DNA of 64,000 nucleotides from an uncultured Bacteroidales bacterium (GTDB lineage: Bacteria > Bacteroidota > Bacteroidia > Bacteroidales > F082), in assembly GCA_947302205.1 (NCBI GenBank), contig CAMYVD010000003.1:38458-102457 (forward strand). Direction: 5' to 3'. A model generated the notes under the pieces. That model saw only the letters and a program-made list of their open reading frames with translations, did no database searches and was not told where the DNA came from. How positions within the stretch are numbered: position 1 is the stretch's first letter; each line of letters opens with the position of its first letter. Shown here in pieces: positions 39,778 through 50,507 of this stretch. The translations under genes were made by a program, and so were the position numbers.

Positions 39778-42630
39778 ATGAAAAGACTACTATTCATAGT
39801 CGGGATGTTACTACTTTGCCAGTGTACGCCCAAGCACGGCACACTGACAACGGAACAGCTTTACGAGGGGTTTCGGCAACCATCCTCGGAGTACCGTCCT
39901 TTTGTGCGCTGGTGGTGGAATGGCGACAAGGTTGAAGCCGATGAGTTAGTGCGCGAGATGCGGCTCCTCAAAGAGGCCGGTATCGGCGGCATAGAAATCA
40001 ACCCCATAGCTTTCCCTTCCTATTGCGACAGCCTTGAGAAGGTCTCGCTACAATGGCTTAGTCCCGAATGGATCGACATGCTCCGAGTGTGCTTCGATGA
40101 AGCAGATTCGTTAGATATGACATGTGACCTTTTGGTCGGTTCTGGATGGCCTTTCGGAGCTGAGTTTCTCGATGAAAACGAGCGGGCACAGATCGTGGTC
40201 AACTATTCCGAACCCGTGACGGGGCCAACTACTTTGACCATTATTCGCGATAGCCTCTGCTCGAAGGCCATGCCAAAAGTCAGCTCACCCTACAAAGATA
40301 ACACCAAGGAATTGATGCTGTTGCGGTTGTATCCCAACCCTGCTTCCAGTGTCAACGATGGTATTGATGTTTGGCAAGCCGACAGCATCTTCACCATTGA
40401 GATTCCCGAAGGAGACTACACATTGGCCGCATTAGTGAAGATTAATGGCTTTTTGGAGGTGATCAACGGGGCACCTGGTGCAGCGGGGCCCGTGCTCGAC
40501 CATTTCAACACCGAAGCGGTCAACCGATATCTCTACAACATGTCCGATTCCATTGAGGGTCGCATCGGGCCGTTGAAAGGTCGCATCCGAGCTTTATTCA
40601 CCGACAGCATGGAGTTGGAAGGTGCTAATTGGACCTCTGACATGGCTTCTGAATTCCAAAAACGCTATGGTTACGACATCACTGAGTGGCTACCTTTTGT
40701 TCTCTTTAAGATTGGCTCAATGGGCAGTGCACTCAACTATAATCCCGTGGTTCCTGTAACCGAAGATTTTCAAAAAATGGTGGAGCGAGCCCGTTACGAC
40801 TTCGAGGACTTCAAGGCTCAGTTGATGCAAGAACGGTTTACTGCCACTTATCTGGAATGGTGCCATGCCTTGGGTGTGAAAGCCCGTGCTCAAGCTTACG
40901 GACGGGGGTTCTATCCCTTGGAGAATACTATGGGCTATGATATCCCCGAAGGCGAGTCTTGGACAACCAACTGGTTAAAACACAAGCCCGGGGAGGAAAT
41001 GTCGGAAACGGATTATCGCCGTGGCCGCGCCTATACTATGGTCAACAAATTCGTATCGTCGGCAGCGCATCTCGCTGGCAACCGCATCGTCAGCTGCGAG
41101 GAAATGACCAATACCTACACCGTGTTCAACATGACCTTGGAGCAACTGAAGATCGGCGGTGACCAGAGCGCCATTTCGGGAGTGACCCACAGCGTGTTCC
41201 ATGGATTCAATTACTCGCCCAACTTGGAAGTCCCATTCCCTGGCTGGGTCCGTTACGGGGCCTATTACAGCGAGAACAACCCTTGGTGGCCATATTTCAA
41301 GGTCTACAACGACTACAAGGCCAGGTTGGCGTACACCTTACAACATGGCACTTATTACGCCGACATTGCCATTCTCAATCCCGAAAACGATATGTGGAGC
41401 ACCATCGGGATGCAAAACGAGCCATTCCCCAACACCACCCGAGCCCCTTACAAGACCATGATCTGGGAAGCCATTAATAAATGCGGCGGGGGCGTAGATT
41501 ATGTGAGCGAGAACATCATTAATGAAGGCGAGATGCATCATGGCGAATTCTGTTATGGTGAACGACGCTACAACACCTTGATGTTGATCGATGTAGAGAG
41601 CCTTCATCCCGAAACCTCACAACAATTACTGCAATTCGTGGAAGGCGGGGGAAAGTTGCTTTGCATCGATACCATCCCGTACAAATCACTAGGATTAAAA
41701 GGCAATATCGCCGAGAAAGACTCCATTGTTCGTTCGACTTTTGAACAGATTATGTGCTATGAAGACCGTTTTGCCTTTGTCGAGCCCCCTCAAGAAGGCT
41801 TCATTACATGGTACGACAACCTGATGCACTGTTACAATCTGCCTCATTACCTCGACATTGAGACTCCCGATCCCTTTGTGATGCAAAACCGTTACACCAC
41901 CGATGACGGCAGCGAGATGATCTTCCTGATCAATTCGCATCGGTATCAGTCACATCAAACCAAGATTACTTTCCATCGTGAGTTGACCCACAAGAAATAT
42001 TCCTGGATCTGGGACCTTCACACTGGGGAACGTTATCCTTTGCCATTGGATGAATCTGGTTGTTACGATTTTGATTTGGGTCCCGCCGAGTCAGTATTGA
42101 TCGTCTTTCAGCGGATGAACCCTTCTGGCGTGCAGGGTGCCCCAAAAGGCACCTTAGAAACGAACCGAAGGGAGTTGCGTAGTGCCGTTGAGGGTTGGGA
42201 TGTTGAGTTGATTCATGCTCGCCTCAACACCACCATCTGCACCCATTTCGACACGCTATTCGACCTAAAAGACCTTCCCGAAACTCAGCATTTCGCTGGA
42301 ACCATCGTCTATCGGAAAACCATTCCTGCAAATGCTGACATCCTTGACCTAGGTCAAGTGGAAGGTGTTTCCGAAGTCTTTGTCAACAGCCAATCCGCTG
42401 GCGTGAAATACTACGGTCGCCGCATCTACGACATCAAAGATTTACTCCACGAGGGCGATAACGATCTCGAGATTCGCGTCACCACCACCCTGGGCAATTA
42501 CATGAAAACCATCACTAAAGAAGAGAATCCAACCACCTGGATATACGTCAATCATCCTAAAAGAGACCAGCCTTTGCAACCTATGGGTTTGTTGGGGCCA
42601 GTAAAACTTTATCAAACTGAAAGACTATGA
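39778..42630 (+). CDS. Glycoside hydrolase, GH106-like alpha-L-rhamnosidase lipoprotein
   Basis: Lipobox LLLCQC; 'RPFVRWWWNGDKVEADELVREMRLLKEAGIGGIEINPIAFP'; C-terminal galactose-binding-like region. Confidence 0.82.
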   Translation: MKRLLFIVGMLLLCQCTPKHGTLTTEQLYEGFRQPSSEYRPFVRWWWNGDKVEADELVREMRLLKEAGIGGIEINPIAFPSYCDSLEKVSLQWLSPEWIDMLRVCFDEADSLDMTCDLLVGSGWPFGAEFLDENERAQIVVNYSEPVTGPTTLTIIRDSLCSKAMPKVSSPYKDNTKELMLLRLYPNPASSVNDGIDVWQADSIFTIEIPEGDYTLAALVKINGFLEVINGAPGAAGPVLDHFNTEAVNRYLYNMSDSIEGRIGPLKGRIRALFTDSMELEGANWTSDMASEFQKRYGYDITEWLPFVLFKIGSMGSALNYNPVVPVTEDFQKMVERARYDFEDFKAQLMQERFTATYLEWCHALGVKARAQAYGRGFYPLENTMGYDIPEGESWTTNWLKHKPGEEMSETDYRRGRAYTMVNKFVSSAAHLAGNRIVSCEEMTNTYTVFNMTLEQLKIGGDQSAISGVTHSVFHGFNYSPNLEVPFPGWVRYGAYYSENNPWWPYFKVYNDYKARLAYTLQHGTYYADIAILNPENDMWSTIGMQNEPFPNTTRAPYKTMIWEAINKCGGGVDYVSENIINEGEMHHGEFCYGERRYNTLMLIDVESLHPETSQQLLQFVEGGGKLLCIDTIPYKSLGLKGNIAEKDSIVRSTFEQIMCYEDRFAFVEPPQEGFITWYDNLMHCYNLPHYLDIETPDPFVMQNRYTTDDGSEMIFLINSHRYQSHQTKITFHRELTHKKYSWIWDLHTGERYPLPLDESGCYDFDLGPAESVLIVFQRMNPSGVQGAPKGTLETNRRELRSAVEGWDVELIHARLNTTICTHFDTLFDLKDLPETQHFAGTIVYRKTIPANADILDLGQVEGVSEVFVNSQSAGVKYYGRRIYDIKDLLHEGDNDLEIRVTTTLGNYMKTITKEENPTTWIYVNHPKRDQPLQPMGLLGPVKLYQTERL

Positions 42631-44102
42631 AAAAGCACATCCTTCTTTTCTGTTTCGCTCTTTTGATGAGCTTCCAAGCCATCGCTCAAGACCAGAAACC
42701 CATCTATAACGCCTCAAAATTCGGCATCCGCAGCGACGGCGTGACGATGAATACCCGAAGCATCCAGTTCGCTATTGACTGGATTGCCGAGCAAGGTGGC
42801 GGCACATTAAGGTTTTGGGTAGGCCGTTACCTCACAGGAAGCATCCATCTGAAGTCAAATGTCACCATTGAACTGATGGAAGGCGCTATCCTTGTAGGCA
42901 GTACCAATCCTTTCGATTACGACCGACTTAATGCCACCAACGACCATGCCCTCATTATGGCAGAAGGAGTGGAGAATATCAAGCTTCTTGGTATCTACAA
43001 CAGTGGAGGCTGCATTGAAGGACAAGGACGTGAGTTAGGAAATAACTGCACTGATCTGGTGCATAAAGGTCTGATGAAGGACAAACTCAGCAACGACCGT
43101 GTGGGTGAAGGCTTCCGCCCTCGTCTGCTCCTATTCAGGGAATGTAAAAATGTGGAAGTCGACAACGTCACCTTCCGCGATGCCGCCAATTGGGTGTGCA
43201 TGTACGACCAATGCGAGAACGTAAAAGTCAACAATGTGAGGGTGCAAAGCACCGCCTTTTGGAACAACGACGGCGTCGATATCGTGGATTGCGATGGGTT
43301 CCTTTTAACCAACAGCTACATCAATGCCTCAGATGACGCCATTTGTCTTAAGTCGCACAGCGCCAAGAAACTCTGCCAAAACGTGGAGGTTCGCAACTGT
43401 ACGGCCAGAAGCTCAGCCAGCGGCATCAAGTTCGGCACCATGGGCGCAGGCGGATTCAAGAATGTGAAGATCATCAACAACACCGTTTATGACACCTACC
43501 GTAGCGCCATCACCATCCAAAGTGTCGATGGCGGCATTTGCGAGAACATTTTGGTTGACTCGCTATATGGTATCAACGTAGGTAATGCCATCTATCTCAA
43601 CATCGGTGCCCGTCGTGACAAGCAGAGTTTCATGGACGGCATCACAATCAAGAACCTCTATAGCGAAGTAGCTGCCGGGAAACCCGATACCGGTTATGAA
43701 TACGAAGGACCCGTGGAAGATCTGCCTCGCAACATCTCACCCTGCGGCATCATCGGCTTGAAGGATAGTAAAATCAAGAACGTTACTTTAGAGAACATAG
43801 AGATCGTCTTCCCTGGCGGTGGTGATCCGCATTATGCCTATGTTGGTCTTGATGAACTGGACAAAGTACCTGAGATGCCCAAGGCCTATCCCGAATTCTC
43901 GCAACATGAAGAGCTTCCCGCCTGGGGTTTCTTCGTCCGCCATGTAGATGGGCTGACCATGAAAAATATAAAGCTGACCGCACTGAAGAAAGACTATCGC
44001 ACCGCCATTGTGTTGGACGACGTTTGCAATCACAACATCAGCGGACTACAAGTAGAAGAACCTGAAGGAAATACAAAAGAAAATATTTTTGAGCGGAAAT
44101 AA
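42627..44102 (+). CDS. GH28 family glycoside hydrolase
   Basis: 'FGIRSDGVTMNTRSIQFAIDWIAEQGGGTL'; 'WNNDGVDIVDCDGFLLTNSYINASDDAICLKS'. Confidence 0.88.
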   Translation: MKKHILLFCFALLMSFQAIAQDQKPIYNASKFGIRSDGVTMNTRSIQFAIDWIAEQGGGTLRFWVGRYLTGSIHLKSNVTIELMEGAILVGSTNPFDYDRLNATNDHALIMAEGVENIKLLGIYNSGGCIEGQGRELGNNCTDLVHKGLMKDKLSNDRVGEGFRPRLLLFRECKNVEVDNVTFRDAANWVCMYDQCENVKVNNVRVQSTAFWNNDGVDIVDCDGFLLTNSYINASDDAICLKSHSAKKLCQNVEVRNCTARSSASGIKFGTMGAGGFKNVKIINNTVYDTYRSAITIQSVDGGICENILVDSLYGINVGNAIYLNIGARRDKQSFMDGITIKNLYSEVAAGKPDTGYEYEGPVEDLPRNISPCGIIGLKDSKIKNVTLENIEIVFPGGGDPHYAYVGLDELDKVPEMPKAYPEFSQHEELPAWGFFVRHVDGLTMKNIKLTALKKDYRTAIVLDDVCNHNISGLQVEEPEGNTKENIFERK

Positions 44103-44108
44103 CATACC

Positions 44109-46826
44109 ATGAAACGTGTCTTCCTACTTCTATTGTTATTTATAGGCTTTGCCTCATGCAGCAAAGTGGATATCAGCATCGTCAACCCCAATGTTGAGCA
44201 ACAATTCCATGCTCAAGCTTTGGCTACCAACCAACCTCGCTTCAGTTGGAACTATGAAACCGATGCGCAAAACGTGATTCAGACGAGTTATCAGGTTATT
44301 GTGGCCTCTACGTTCGAGAACGTTCAAAAAGGTATCGGAGACCTTTGGGATTCTCACGTAGTGAAATCCAGCCAGATGCTTTATATCCCTTACGAAGGAA
44401 CAGCCTTGAAAAGTCGAGACAAAGCCTACTGGAAAGTAATAGCAACCGTGACCGCCAACGGCAAAAGGACAAAGGTAGAAAGCGATATTCAATCCTTTGA
44501 AATCAGTTTATTGGATCAAGAAGATTGGCAAGCAAAATGGATTGGACATGAATTCGATGATGATGTGTTAGTTGGCCACACCCGGTTGGCAGCACGTTAT
44601 CTCCGCAAAGAATTCGAACTGCAAAACGAGATCAAAGAAGCACGGCTTTATGTCAGCGGCATAGGGGTGTATAGCGCCTATTTGAATGGTCAAGAGATTG
44701 CACCCGAAGAGCTTCTGAAGCCAACCCTTTCATGGTACCCGAAGCGAGTGTATTTCAACACTTACGATGTCACCGAAATGCTCCAACAAGGCAACAATGC
44801 CATCGGCGTAATCCTTGAAGGCGGACGATTTACCACCATCCGCAACACCGCCAATGCTAACGGTTGGGATGGTCCCGAATTTGTGCCGAATTTTGGCACA
44901 CCAAGAATGATTCTTCAGCTGGAAGTGATTTATAAGGATGGCCAAAAGGAGATAATCACCAGCGATGAAACATGGAGAATCACCAACCAAGGACCCATCC
45001 GCACTGCCAACGAATACGACGGTGAGACCTATGATGAAAACTACGATCTTGGCGATTGGAATCAAGTTGGTTACGATGATGCCACTTGGCTTCAAGCCGA
45101 ACTCGTTGACGCTCCCGAAGGCCAACTCAGCCCCCAACCCAACCCCAACATCACCGTGATGGAGAAATTGAAGCCCGTCAGTGTTTTCCAAAAAGGCAAC
45201 ACATGGATGCTTGACATGGGTCAGAACATGGTGGGGTTTATCGACATGAAGATTCACGACCAACAGCCTGGCGACACCATTACCTTACGCTTCGCAGAAC
45301 TCATTACCCCTGATAGTTTGCTTTACACCGCCAACCTCCGAGGCGCAGAATGCACTGATCGCTACATTGCGGCCAATACTTCTCATTTCTCACCTCTCAA
45401 CTCTCACCTCTATTGGCATCCCTCTTTCGTCTATCATGGTTTCCGTTATGTTGAGATTTCCGGCCTTTGCGAAAAGCCTGATCTGGATGACTTTGAAGGC
45501 TGGGTGATCTATGACGAAATGCCCCTCACAGGCTCGTTTGAATGTTCCAATGAGATCATCAACGCCGTGTACCATAACGCATATTGGGGCATCCGTGGCA
45601 ACTACCGCAGCATGCCTACTGACTGTCCACAGCGCGACGAGCGCATGGGGTGGACCGGCGACCGCACCACGGGCAACTATGGCGAGTCGTTCATCTTCAA
45701 CAACCATCAGCTGTACGCCAAATGGCTCTGCGATGCCGAGGATAGCCAGTGGGAAAACGGCTCGCTGCCCAATGTGATCCCACCCTATTGGCGCGGCTAC
45801 ACTGACAACCTCACATGGCCGGGCGTCGTGGTCACCGCTACCGACATGCTCTACACCCGTTTTGGCGATACGGAGCCCATCCGTCAGCATTACGCCGCTT
45901 TAAAAAAATGGCTGCTTCATATAAAAGACCAATATATGAAAGAGGACGGCATCATCCACCGCGACACTTACGGCGACTGGTGCATGCCGCCTGAATCGCT
46001 TGAAATGATTCACTCCAACGATCCTAAACGTATCACTGACAGCCCCCTGCTCTCCACTCCTTTCTACTGCTACCTCTGTGGCAAGATGGCCAAGTTCGCC
46101 AAAGTGCTAAACCTTGCCGACGACATCAAGTACTTCAATGAGGAAATCTCTAACGCCACCGTCGCTTTCAACGAAAAATACTTCAACTACACCCATTGCT
46201 ATTACGGCAACAACACCGTCACCGCCAACATCCTGCCCCTATGGTTTGGAATGGCGCCAATGGATTTGAGACAGCAAGTCTTTGACAATATCGTCGACAA
46301 AACTGAACGCGAGTGCGATGGTCACGTCTCCACCGGTGTGGTCGGCATCCAGCAATTGATGCGTACCCTCACAGAATTCGGTCGAGGTGACCTTGCCTTG
46401 AAGATCGCCGCCAATGACACCTACCCCAGCTGGGGCTATATGGTCCGCAACGGTGCCACCACCATCTGGGAGTTATGGAACGGCAACACCGCCGACCCTT
46501 CGATGAATTCCGGCAACCATGTGATGCTTCTGGGTGACCTTATCCTTTGGGAATACGAGTATCTTGGTGGCATCCGTGCCTTGGAACCAGGTTATAGCAA
46601 AATCCAACTTAAGCCTTATCCCATCGAGGGACTGGACTATGTCAACTGCGCCTACCATTCCGTTTCTGGCCTTATTGAGAGCCATTGGAAACGCGATAAA
46701 GACCGTTTTGTGTGGGACATTGTGATTCCAGCCAACACCACTGCTGAAGTCTGGTTACCTACTGCTAACGGTTATGACATCAAGAACTACGGTAGCGGGA
46801 AATGGCACCTGTCATCGGAATTATAG
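44109..46826 (+). CDS. Alpha-L-rhamnosidase, GH78
   Basis: 'YRSMPTDCPQRDERMGWTGDRTTGNYGESFIFNNHQLYAKWL'; 'SWGYMVRNGATTIWELWNG'. Confidence 0.93.
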   Translation: MKRVFLLLLLFIGFASCSKVDISIVNPNVEQQFHAQALATNQPRFSWNYETDAQNVIQTSYQVIVASTFENVQKGIGDLWDSHVVKSSQMLYIPYEGTALKSRDKAYWKVIATVTANGKRTKVESDIQSFEISLLDQEDWQAKWIGHEFDDDVLVGHTRLAARYLRKEFELQNEIKEARLYVSGIGVYSAYLNGQEIAPEELLKPTLSWYPKRVYFNTYDVTEMLQQGNNAIGVILEGGRFTTIRNTANANGWDGPEFVPNFGTPRMILQLEVIYKDGQKEIITSDETWRITNQGPIRTANEYDGETYDENYDLGDWNQVGYDDATWLQAELVDAPEGQLSPQPNPNITVMEKLKPVSVFQKGNTWMLDMGQNMVGFIDMKIHDQQPGDTITLRFAELITPDSLLYTANLRGAECTDRYIAANTSHFSPLNSHLYWHPSFVYHGFRYVEISGLCEKPDLDDFEGWVIYDEMPLTGSFECSNEIINAVYHNAYWGIRGNYRSMPTDCPQRDERMGWTGDRTTGNYGESFIFNNHQLYAKWLCDAEDSQWENGSLPNVIPPYWRGYTDNLTWPGVVVTATDMLYTRFGDTEPIRQHYAALKKWLLHIKDQYMKEDGIIHRDTYGDWCMPPESLEMIHSNDPKRITDSPLLSTPFYCYLCGKMAKFAKVLNLADDIKYFNEEISNATVAFNEKYFNYTHCYYGNNTVTANILPLWFGMAPMDLRQQVFDNIVDKTERECDGHVSTGVVGIQQLMRTLTEFGRGDLALKIAANDTYPSWGYMVRNGATTIWELWNGNTADPSMNSGNHVMLLGDLILWEYEYLGGIRALEPGYSKIQLKPYPIEGLDYVNCAYHSVSGLIESHWKRDKDRFVWDIVIPANTTAEVWLPTANGYDIKNYGSGKWHLSSEL

Positions 46827-46909
46827 TTTTTGTCCGTTTTATGTGTTGTTTTGAAAAAAAGATGTATTTTTGCAGAAAAATATGAATTTTCATACAAAAC
46901 ACATAAATC

Positions 46910-47113
46910 ATGCTGGAAGATCAAGGCAAATACATTTTTGGCGTCGTCAAAGTGGGCGACCGCGGGCAAATCGTCATCCCTAAGGATGCACGTGAACTTT
47001 ATGGCATCAAGGCTGGCGACAGCCTTTTAATCCTTGGCGACAAAAAAGGCATGGCCGTTGTCAAAACCGAAATTTTTCAGGACAAAATCGATGAAGTGTT
47101 AGGAGGAGATTAA
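46910..47113 (+). CDS. AbrB/MazE/SpoVT family DNA-binding protein
   Basis: 'KVGDRGQIVIPKDARELYGIKAGDSLLILGDKKGMAVVK'. Confidence 0.9.
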   Translation: MLEDQGKYIFGVVKVGDRGQIVIPKDARELYGIKAGDSLLILGDKKGMAVVKTEIFQDKIDEVLGGD

Positions 47114-47116
47114 GCT

Positions 47117-48229
47117 ATGGAACGCAAGCATTGGATGGACAATTTGCGCTGGGTGACAGTGCTGTTGGTGTTGTTTTATCACGTCATCTATTTCTACAAT
47201 AACAAAGGTGTGTTCGGGGGTATCGGCGGCTTCGGCGATTATCCAGAGCATCCACAATACCAAGACATAGTGATGTATATCCTCTATCCTTGGTTCATGC
47301 CTTTGCTATTCATTTTGGCAGGCATCAGCGCCCGTTATGCATTGCAAAAACAATCAGCCAAAGAATGGTTCAAGGCTCGTACCCGTAAGTTACTGGTACC
47401 AGGCACGATTGGCCTCTTCGTGTTCCACTGGATGGTTGGCTATTTCAATACCGTTGTGGCTTCCAGACAAGGAGCGTTCGACGGAGTACCGGTGGTGGCA
47501 AAGTATGCCATGATGGCCGTAAGCGGCACGGGACCGTTGTGGTTTATTCAGGTGCTTTGGCTGCTAGGACTTTTGTTGCTTTTAGTACGGGCGATAGACT
47601 CAAAAGACAAATTCTGGAACTGGTGCGGAAAGGCTAATCTCGTAGTCGTCATCCTGCTGGGAGTGCTGTTCTGGGCAGGTGAGCAGACGCTTGTTAAGCA
47701 TCCTCGCCCTGAATCATTGGACGGTCTTTATAACTTATACAAGCCCCTGTTCTATATGGTTCCTTTCCTCATGGGCTATTTTGTGTTTTCGCACGACGCC
47801 GTGCAGGAGAAGCTGGGAAAAGCCTGGATTCCGCTATTGGCATGTGCCGTCATCTCAGGCACTGTGTTGGTCATCACCACCTTCGGTCAGGACAACACCT
47901 CGCCGCAGTATCTGGGCAGCTGGCTCAACTGCCTCTATGGATGGTTGATGTGTTTGGCGATGATGGCTTGGTTCAAGGCTCGCTTTAACCGCACAGGAGC
48001 CTTCGCAAAATATATGACCCAAAACAGCTTTGGCCTCTATATCGTTCATTATCTGGTGATTGCCGCTTTGGGATACATGATGAAAATGTACACCAATTTA
48101 GCTCCTTGGATGATGTATGCCATCCTCACCATAGCAGTAATGACCATCCCATTCGCTTTGAATGAAATCATCAAGAGGATCCCGTTCATAAGGTGGTGTG
48201 TGTTGGGAATCAAAAAGAAAAAATCATGA
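47117..48229 (+). CDS. Acyltransferase family 3 membrane protein
   Basis: 'RKHWMDNLRWVTVLLVLFYHVIYFYNN', multi-TM. Confidence 0.85.
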   Translation: MERKHWMDNLRWVTVLLVLFYHVIYFYNNKGVFGGIGGFGDYPEHPQYQDIVMYILYPWFMPLLFILAGISARYALQKQSAKEWFKARTRKLLVPGTIGLFVFHWMVGYFNTVVASRQGAFDGVPVVAKYAMMAVSGTGPLWFIQVLWLLGLLLLLVRAIDSKDKFWNWCGKANLVVVILLGVLFWAGEQTLVKHPRPESLDGLYNLYKPLFYMVPFLMGYFVFSHDAVQEKLGKAWIPLLACAVISGTVLVITTFGQDNTSPQYLGSWLNCLYGWLMCLAMMAWFKARFNRTGAFAKYMTQNSFGLYIVHYLVIAALGYMMKMYTNLAPWMMYAILTIAVMTIPFALNEIIKRIPFIRWCVLGIKKKKS

Positions 48230-48951
48230 GTGTCCTATTATATAATGAGATTCTTGCCCATCAAGACCCTGCTCAAGTTGAAGGACTGTCGCGTTTCTTC
48301 AAGACTGGGAAGGGCCAATACGGCGAAGGCGACCGATTTCTCGGCATCAAAGTACCTGTGACCCGAGAGGTAGTGAAAGCTTGTTGGAAAGAAACATCTT
48401 TCGACGACCTTGAAACCTGCATTACCTCCGAATACCATGAAATGCGCCTCGCTGCTCTGCTGACTTTGGTGGAAATTTTCAAACACGCCAAAAAAGACAA
48501 GGCATTGCAGCAACAATGCGTTGAGTTCTATCTCAATCACACCCAATACATTAACAATTGGGATTTAGTTGACCTTTCCTGTTATGAGCTGCTGGGCGTT
48601 TGGCTTCTCGACAAAGACCGTACCTTACTCTATGACCTCGCTCGCAACGGCAAAACCATTTGGGAACAACGCATCGGAATGGTAAGCACTATGCAATTTC
48701 TCCGTCATGGCCAATTGGACGACACCTACGCCATTGCGGAAATCTTCTTGAAGAAGCCTCAACCCTTACACGATCTCTTGCAAAAAGCTGTCGGATGGCT
48801 CCTCCGTGAAGCCGGCAAACGCAACGAACATCGCCTGAAAGACTGGCTTTCAACTCGCTACCAAACTATGCCTCGCACCATGCTCCGCTATGCCATCGAG
48901 AAGTTCCCTGAAGACGAACGAGCCCATTACTTAAAACCCAAAACGGTTTAG
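48226..48951 (+). CDS. DNA alkylation repair protein (AlkD-like)
   Basis: 'FFKTGKGQYGEGDRFLGIKVPVTREVVK', 'NNWDLVDLSC', 'LREAGKRNEHRLKDWL'; ATGA overlap with the upstream gene. Confidence 0.9.
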   Translation: MSVLLYNEILAHQDPAQVEGLSRFFKTGKGQYGEGDRFLGIKVPVTREVVKACWKETSFDDLETCITSEYHEMRLAALLTLVEIFKHAKKDKALQQQCVEFYLNHTQYINNWDLVDLSCYELLGVWLLDKDRTLLYDLARNGKTIWEQRIGMVSTMQFLRHGQLDDTYAIAEIFLKKPQPLHDLLQKAVGWLLREAGKRNEHRLKDWLSTRYQTMPRTMLRYAIEKFPEDERAHYLKPKTV

Positions 48952-50411
48952 CTGTCTTTCATGAATATATTCCTAATGACGATCAGAATTGGATAGATTT
49001 CAAGTCGACCGAGCAGCATTAGCACCGTACTGAATACTTTCAAAAAATCAGATAAGCCGGCATAATTGCCCAATGATCCAATAACGCCAAACCCCGGCCC
49101 CACATTGCCAACACAAGCAATGGAAGCCGACAGACCGGTTTGAAAATCCATTCCGCATAGTGTGTAAACCACCATGCCAACAACGACGATCAACAGATAC
49201 AACATGATGAAAGAAATGACTGACGACACTTCATCCTCGGTTTTGGTGATGCCATCCATCCGCACATAATCGTGTTTGTTGGGATGCGCTAACGTTTTAA
49301 CCATCTCAGAGGTTCCTATTAAAGCGAACCACACACGGTCGATCTTAATGCCTCCTGATGTCGACCCTGAACAACCACAAATCAAAGATCCAATAATAAT
49401 AACGCCCTTACTGAAAGCAGGCCAAAGGTTCGTATCGGCTGTGGCAAATCCCGTAGTTGTGGAGATGGAGCACATCTGAAACGACGCCACCCTGAAAGCT
49501 TCGCCGAAAGTGCTATATGTTTTGGTCATCAACAGATTAAGGGTCATACAAAGAATTCCCAATAAAACAGCACCCAGAAAGACCCTTACAATCTTGGTGT
49601 TGAACAAATTCTTGCGATTGGGACCGCTGGGCCAGAAAGTGGAGAAAATCAAACTGAAATTGATGCCTGCCAGCAGCATCGAAACGCAAAGAATGGCTTC
49701 CACGGTCGGACTGTTGAACGCTGCTACACTGAGATTCTTGGTACTAAAGCCACAAGTGCTGCACGCTGACATGGCATGGGTGCCCGCATCAAACCACGAC
49801 ATACCCGCTAAATGCAACGCATAAATCGAAATCAGAGTCAAACCCACATAAACCACTAAGATACGATAGATAAACTGCCTCCGACGACCGCTGTAGTATT
49901 CTTTGGCAATAGACGACAGCTCCATGCCAGCCAGTTGCGAATGGCTGTCGTTGCGCGAGGAGACCACTATCGAGACCAGCGATACCACCCCGATGCCACC
50001 AATCCATGATGTGGCAACACGCCAAAACAACAATCCTTTTGGCACCGCCTCAATATCGTTCAAGATCGACGCTCCCGTGGTGGTAAACCCCGAAACACTC
50101 TCAAACAACGCATTGACAAAAGTGAACTCATGCCCATACAGCACAAAAGGCAAAGCGCCAAAGAAACATGCCGCCACCCAACAACCTGTAACAATGGAAA
50201 AACCCGTCTTTAGGTCAATTCGACGGTTGGGCTTAGTACCCAAAACACATGCCAATGCGATGACCAACGTGATTCCGGCGGAAATCAACAAAGGATAAAG
50301 ACTACCGTCACGGCCGTTCAAAAAGGCGATGAGTGCCGAAAACGACATAAGCAAAAAGATGCCCAGCAAGGCAAAACCGATGAACCGCAACGTGGTCTTA
50401 AAAATGAGCAT
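48948..50411 (-). CDS. TrkH family potassium uptake protein
   Basis: 'GFTTTGASILNDIEAVPKGLLFWRVATSWIGGIGVV', 'GCSGSTSGGIKIDR'. Confidence 0.93.
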   Translation of the reverse strand: MLIFKTTLRFIGFALLGIFLLMSFSALIAFLNGRDGSLYPLLISAGITLVIALACVLGTKPNRRIDLKTGFSIVTGCWVAACFFGALPFVLYGHEFTFVNALFESVSGFTTTGASILNDIEAVPKGLLFWRVATSWIGGIGVVSLVSIVVSSRNDSHSQLAGMELSSIAKEYYSGRRRQFIYRILVVYVGLTLISIYALHLAGMSWFDAGTHAMSACSTCGFSTKNLSVAAFNSPTVEAILCVSMLLAGINFSLIFSTFWPSGPNRKNLFNTKIVRVFLGAVLLGILCMTLNLLMTKTYSTFGEAFRVASFQMCSISTTTGFATADTNLWPAFSKGVIIIGSLICGCSGSTSGGIKIDRVWFALIGTSEMVKTLAHPNKHDYVRMDGITKTEDEVSSVISFIMLYLLIVVVGMVVYTLCGMDFQTGLSASIACVGNVGPGFGVIGSLGNYAGLSDFLKVFSTVLMLLGRLEIYPILIVIRNIFMKDS

Positions 50412-50507
50412 CTTTTCTTTTTTTGAAAGCAGCAAAAATATTTTGGGATTTTTTATTGGGCAATACAATATTGTTTATCTTTGTATTGATAAATATCAAT
50501 AAAGAAG

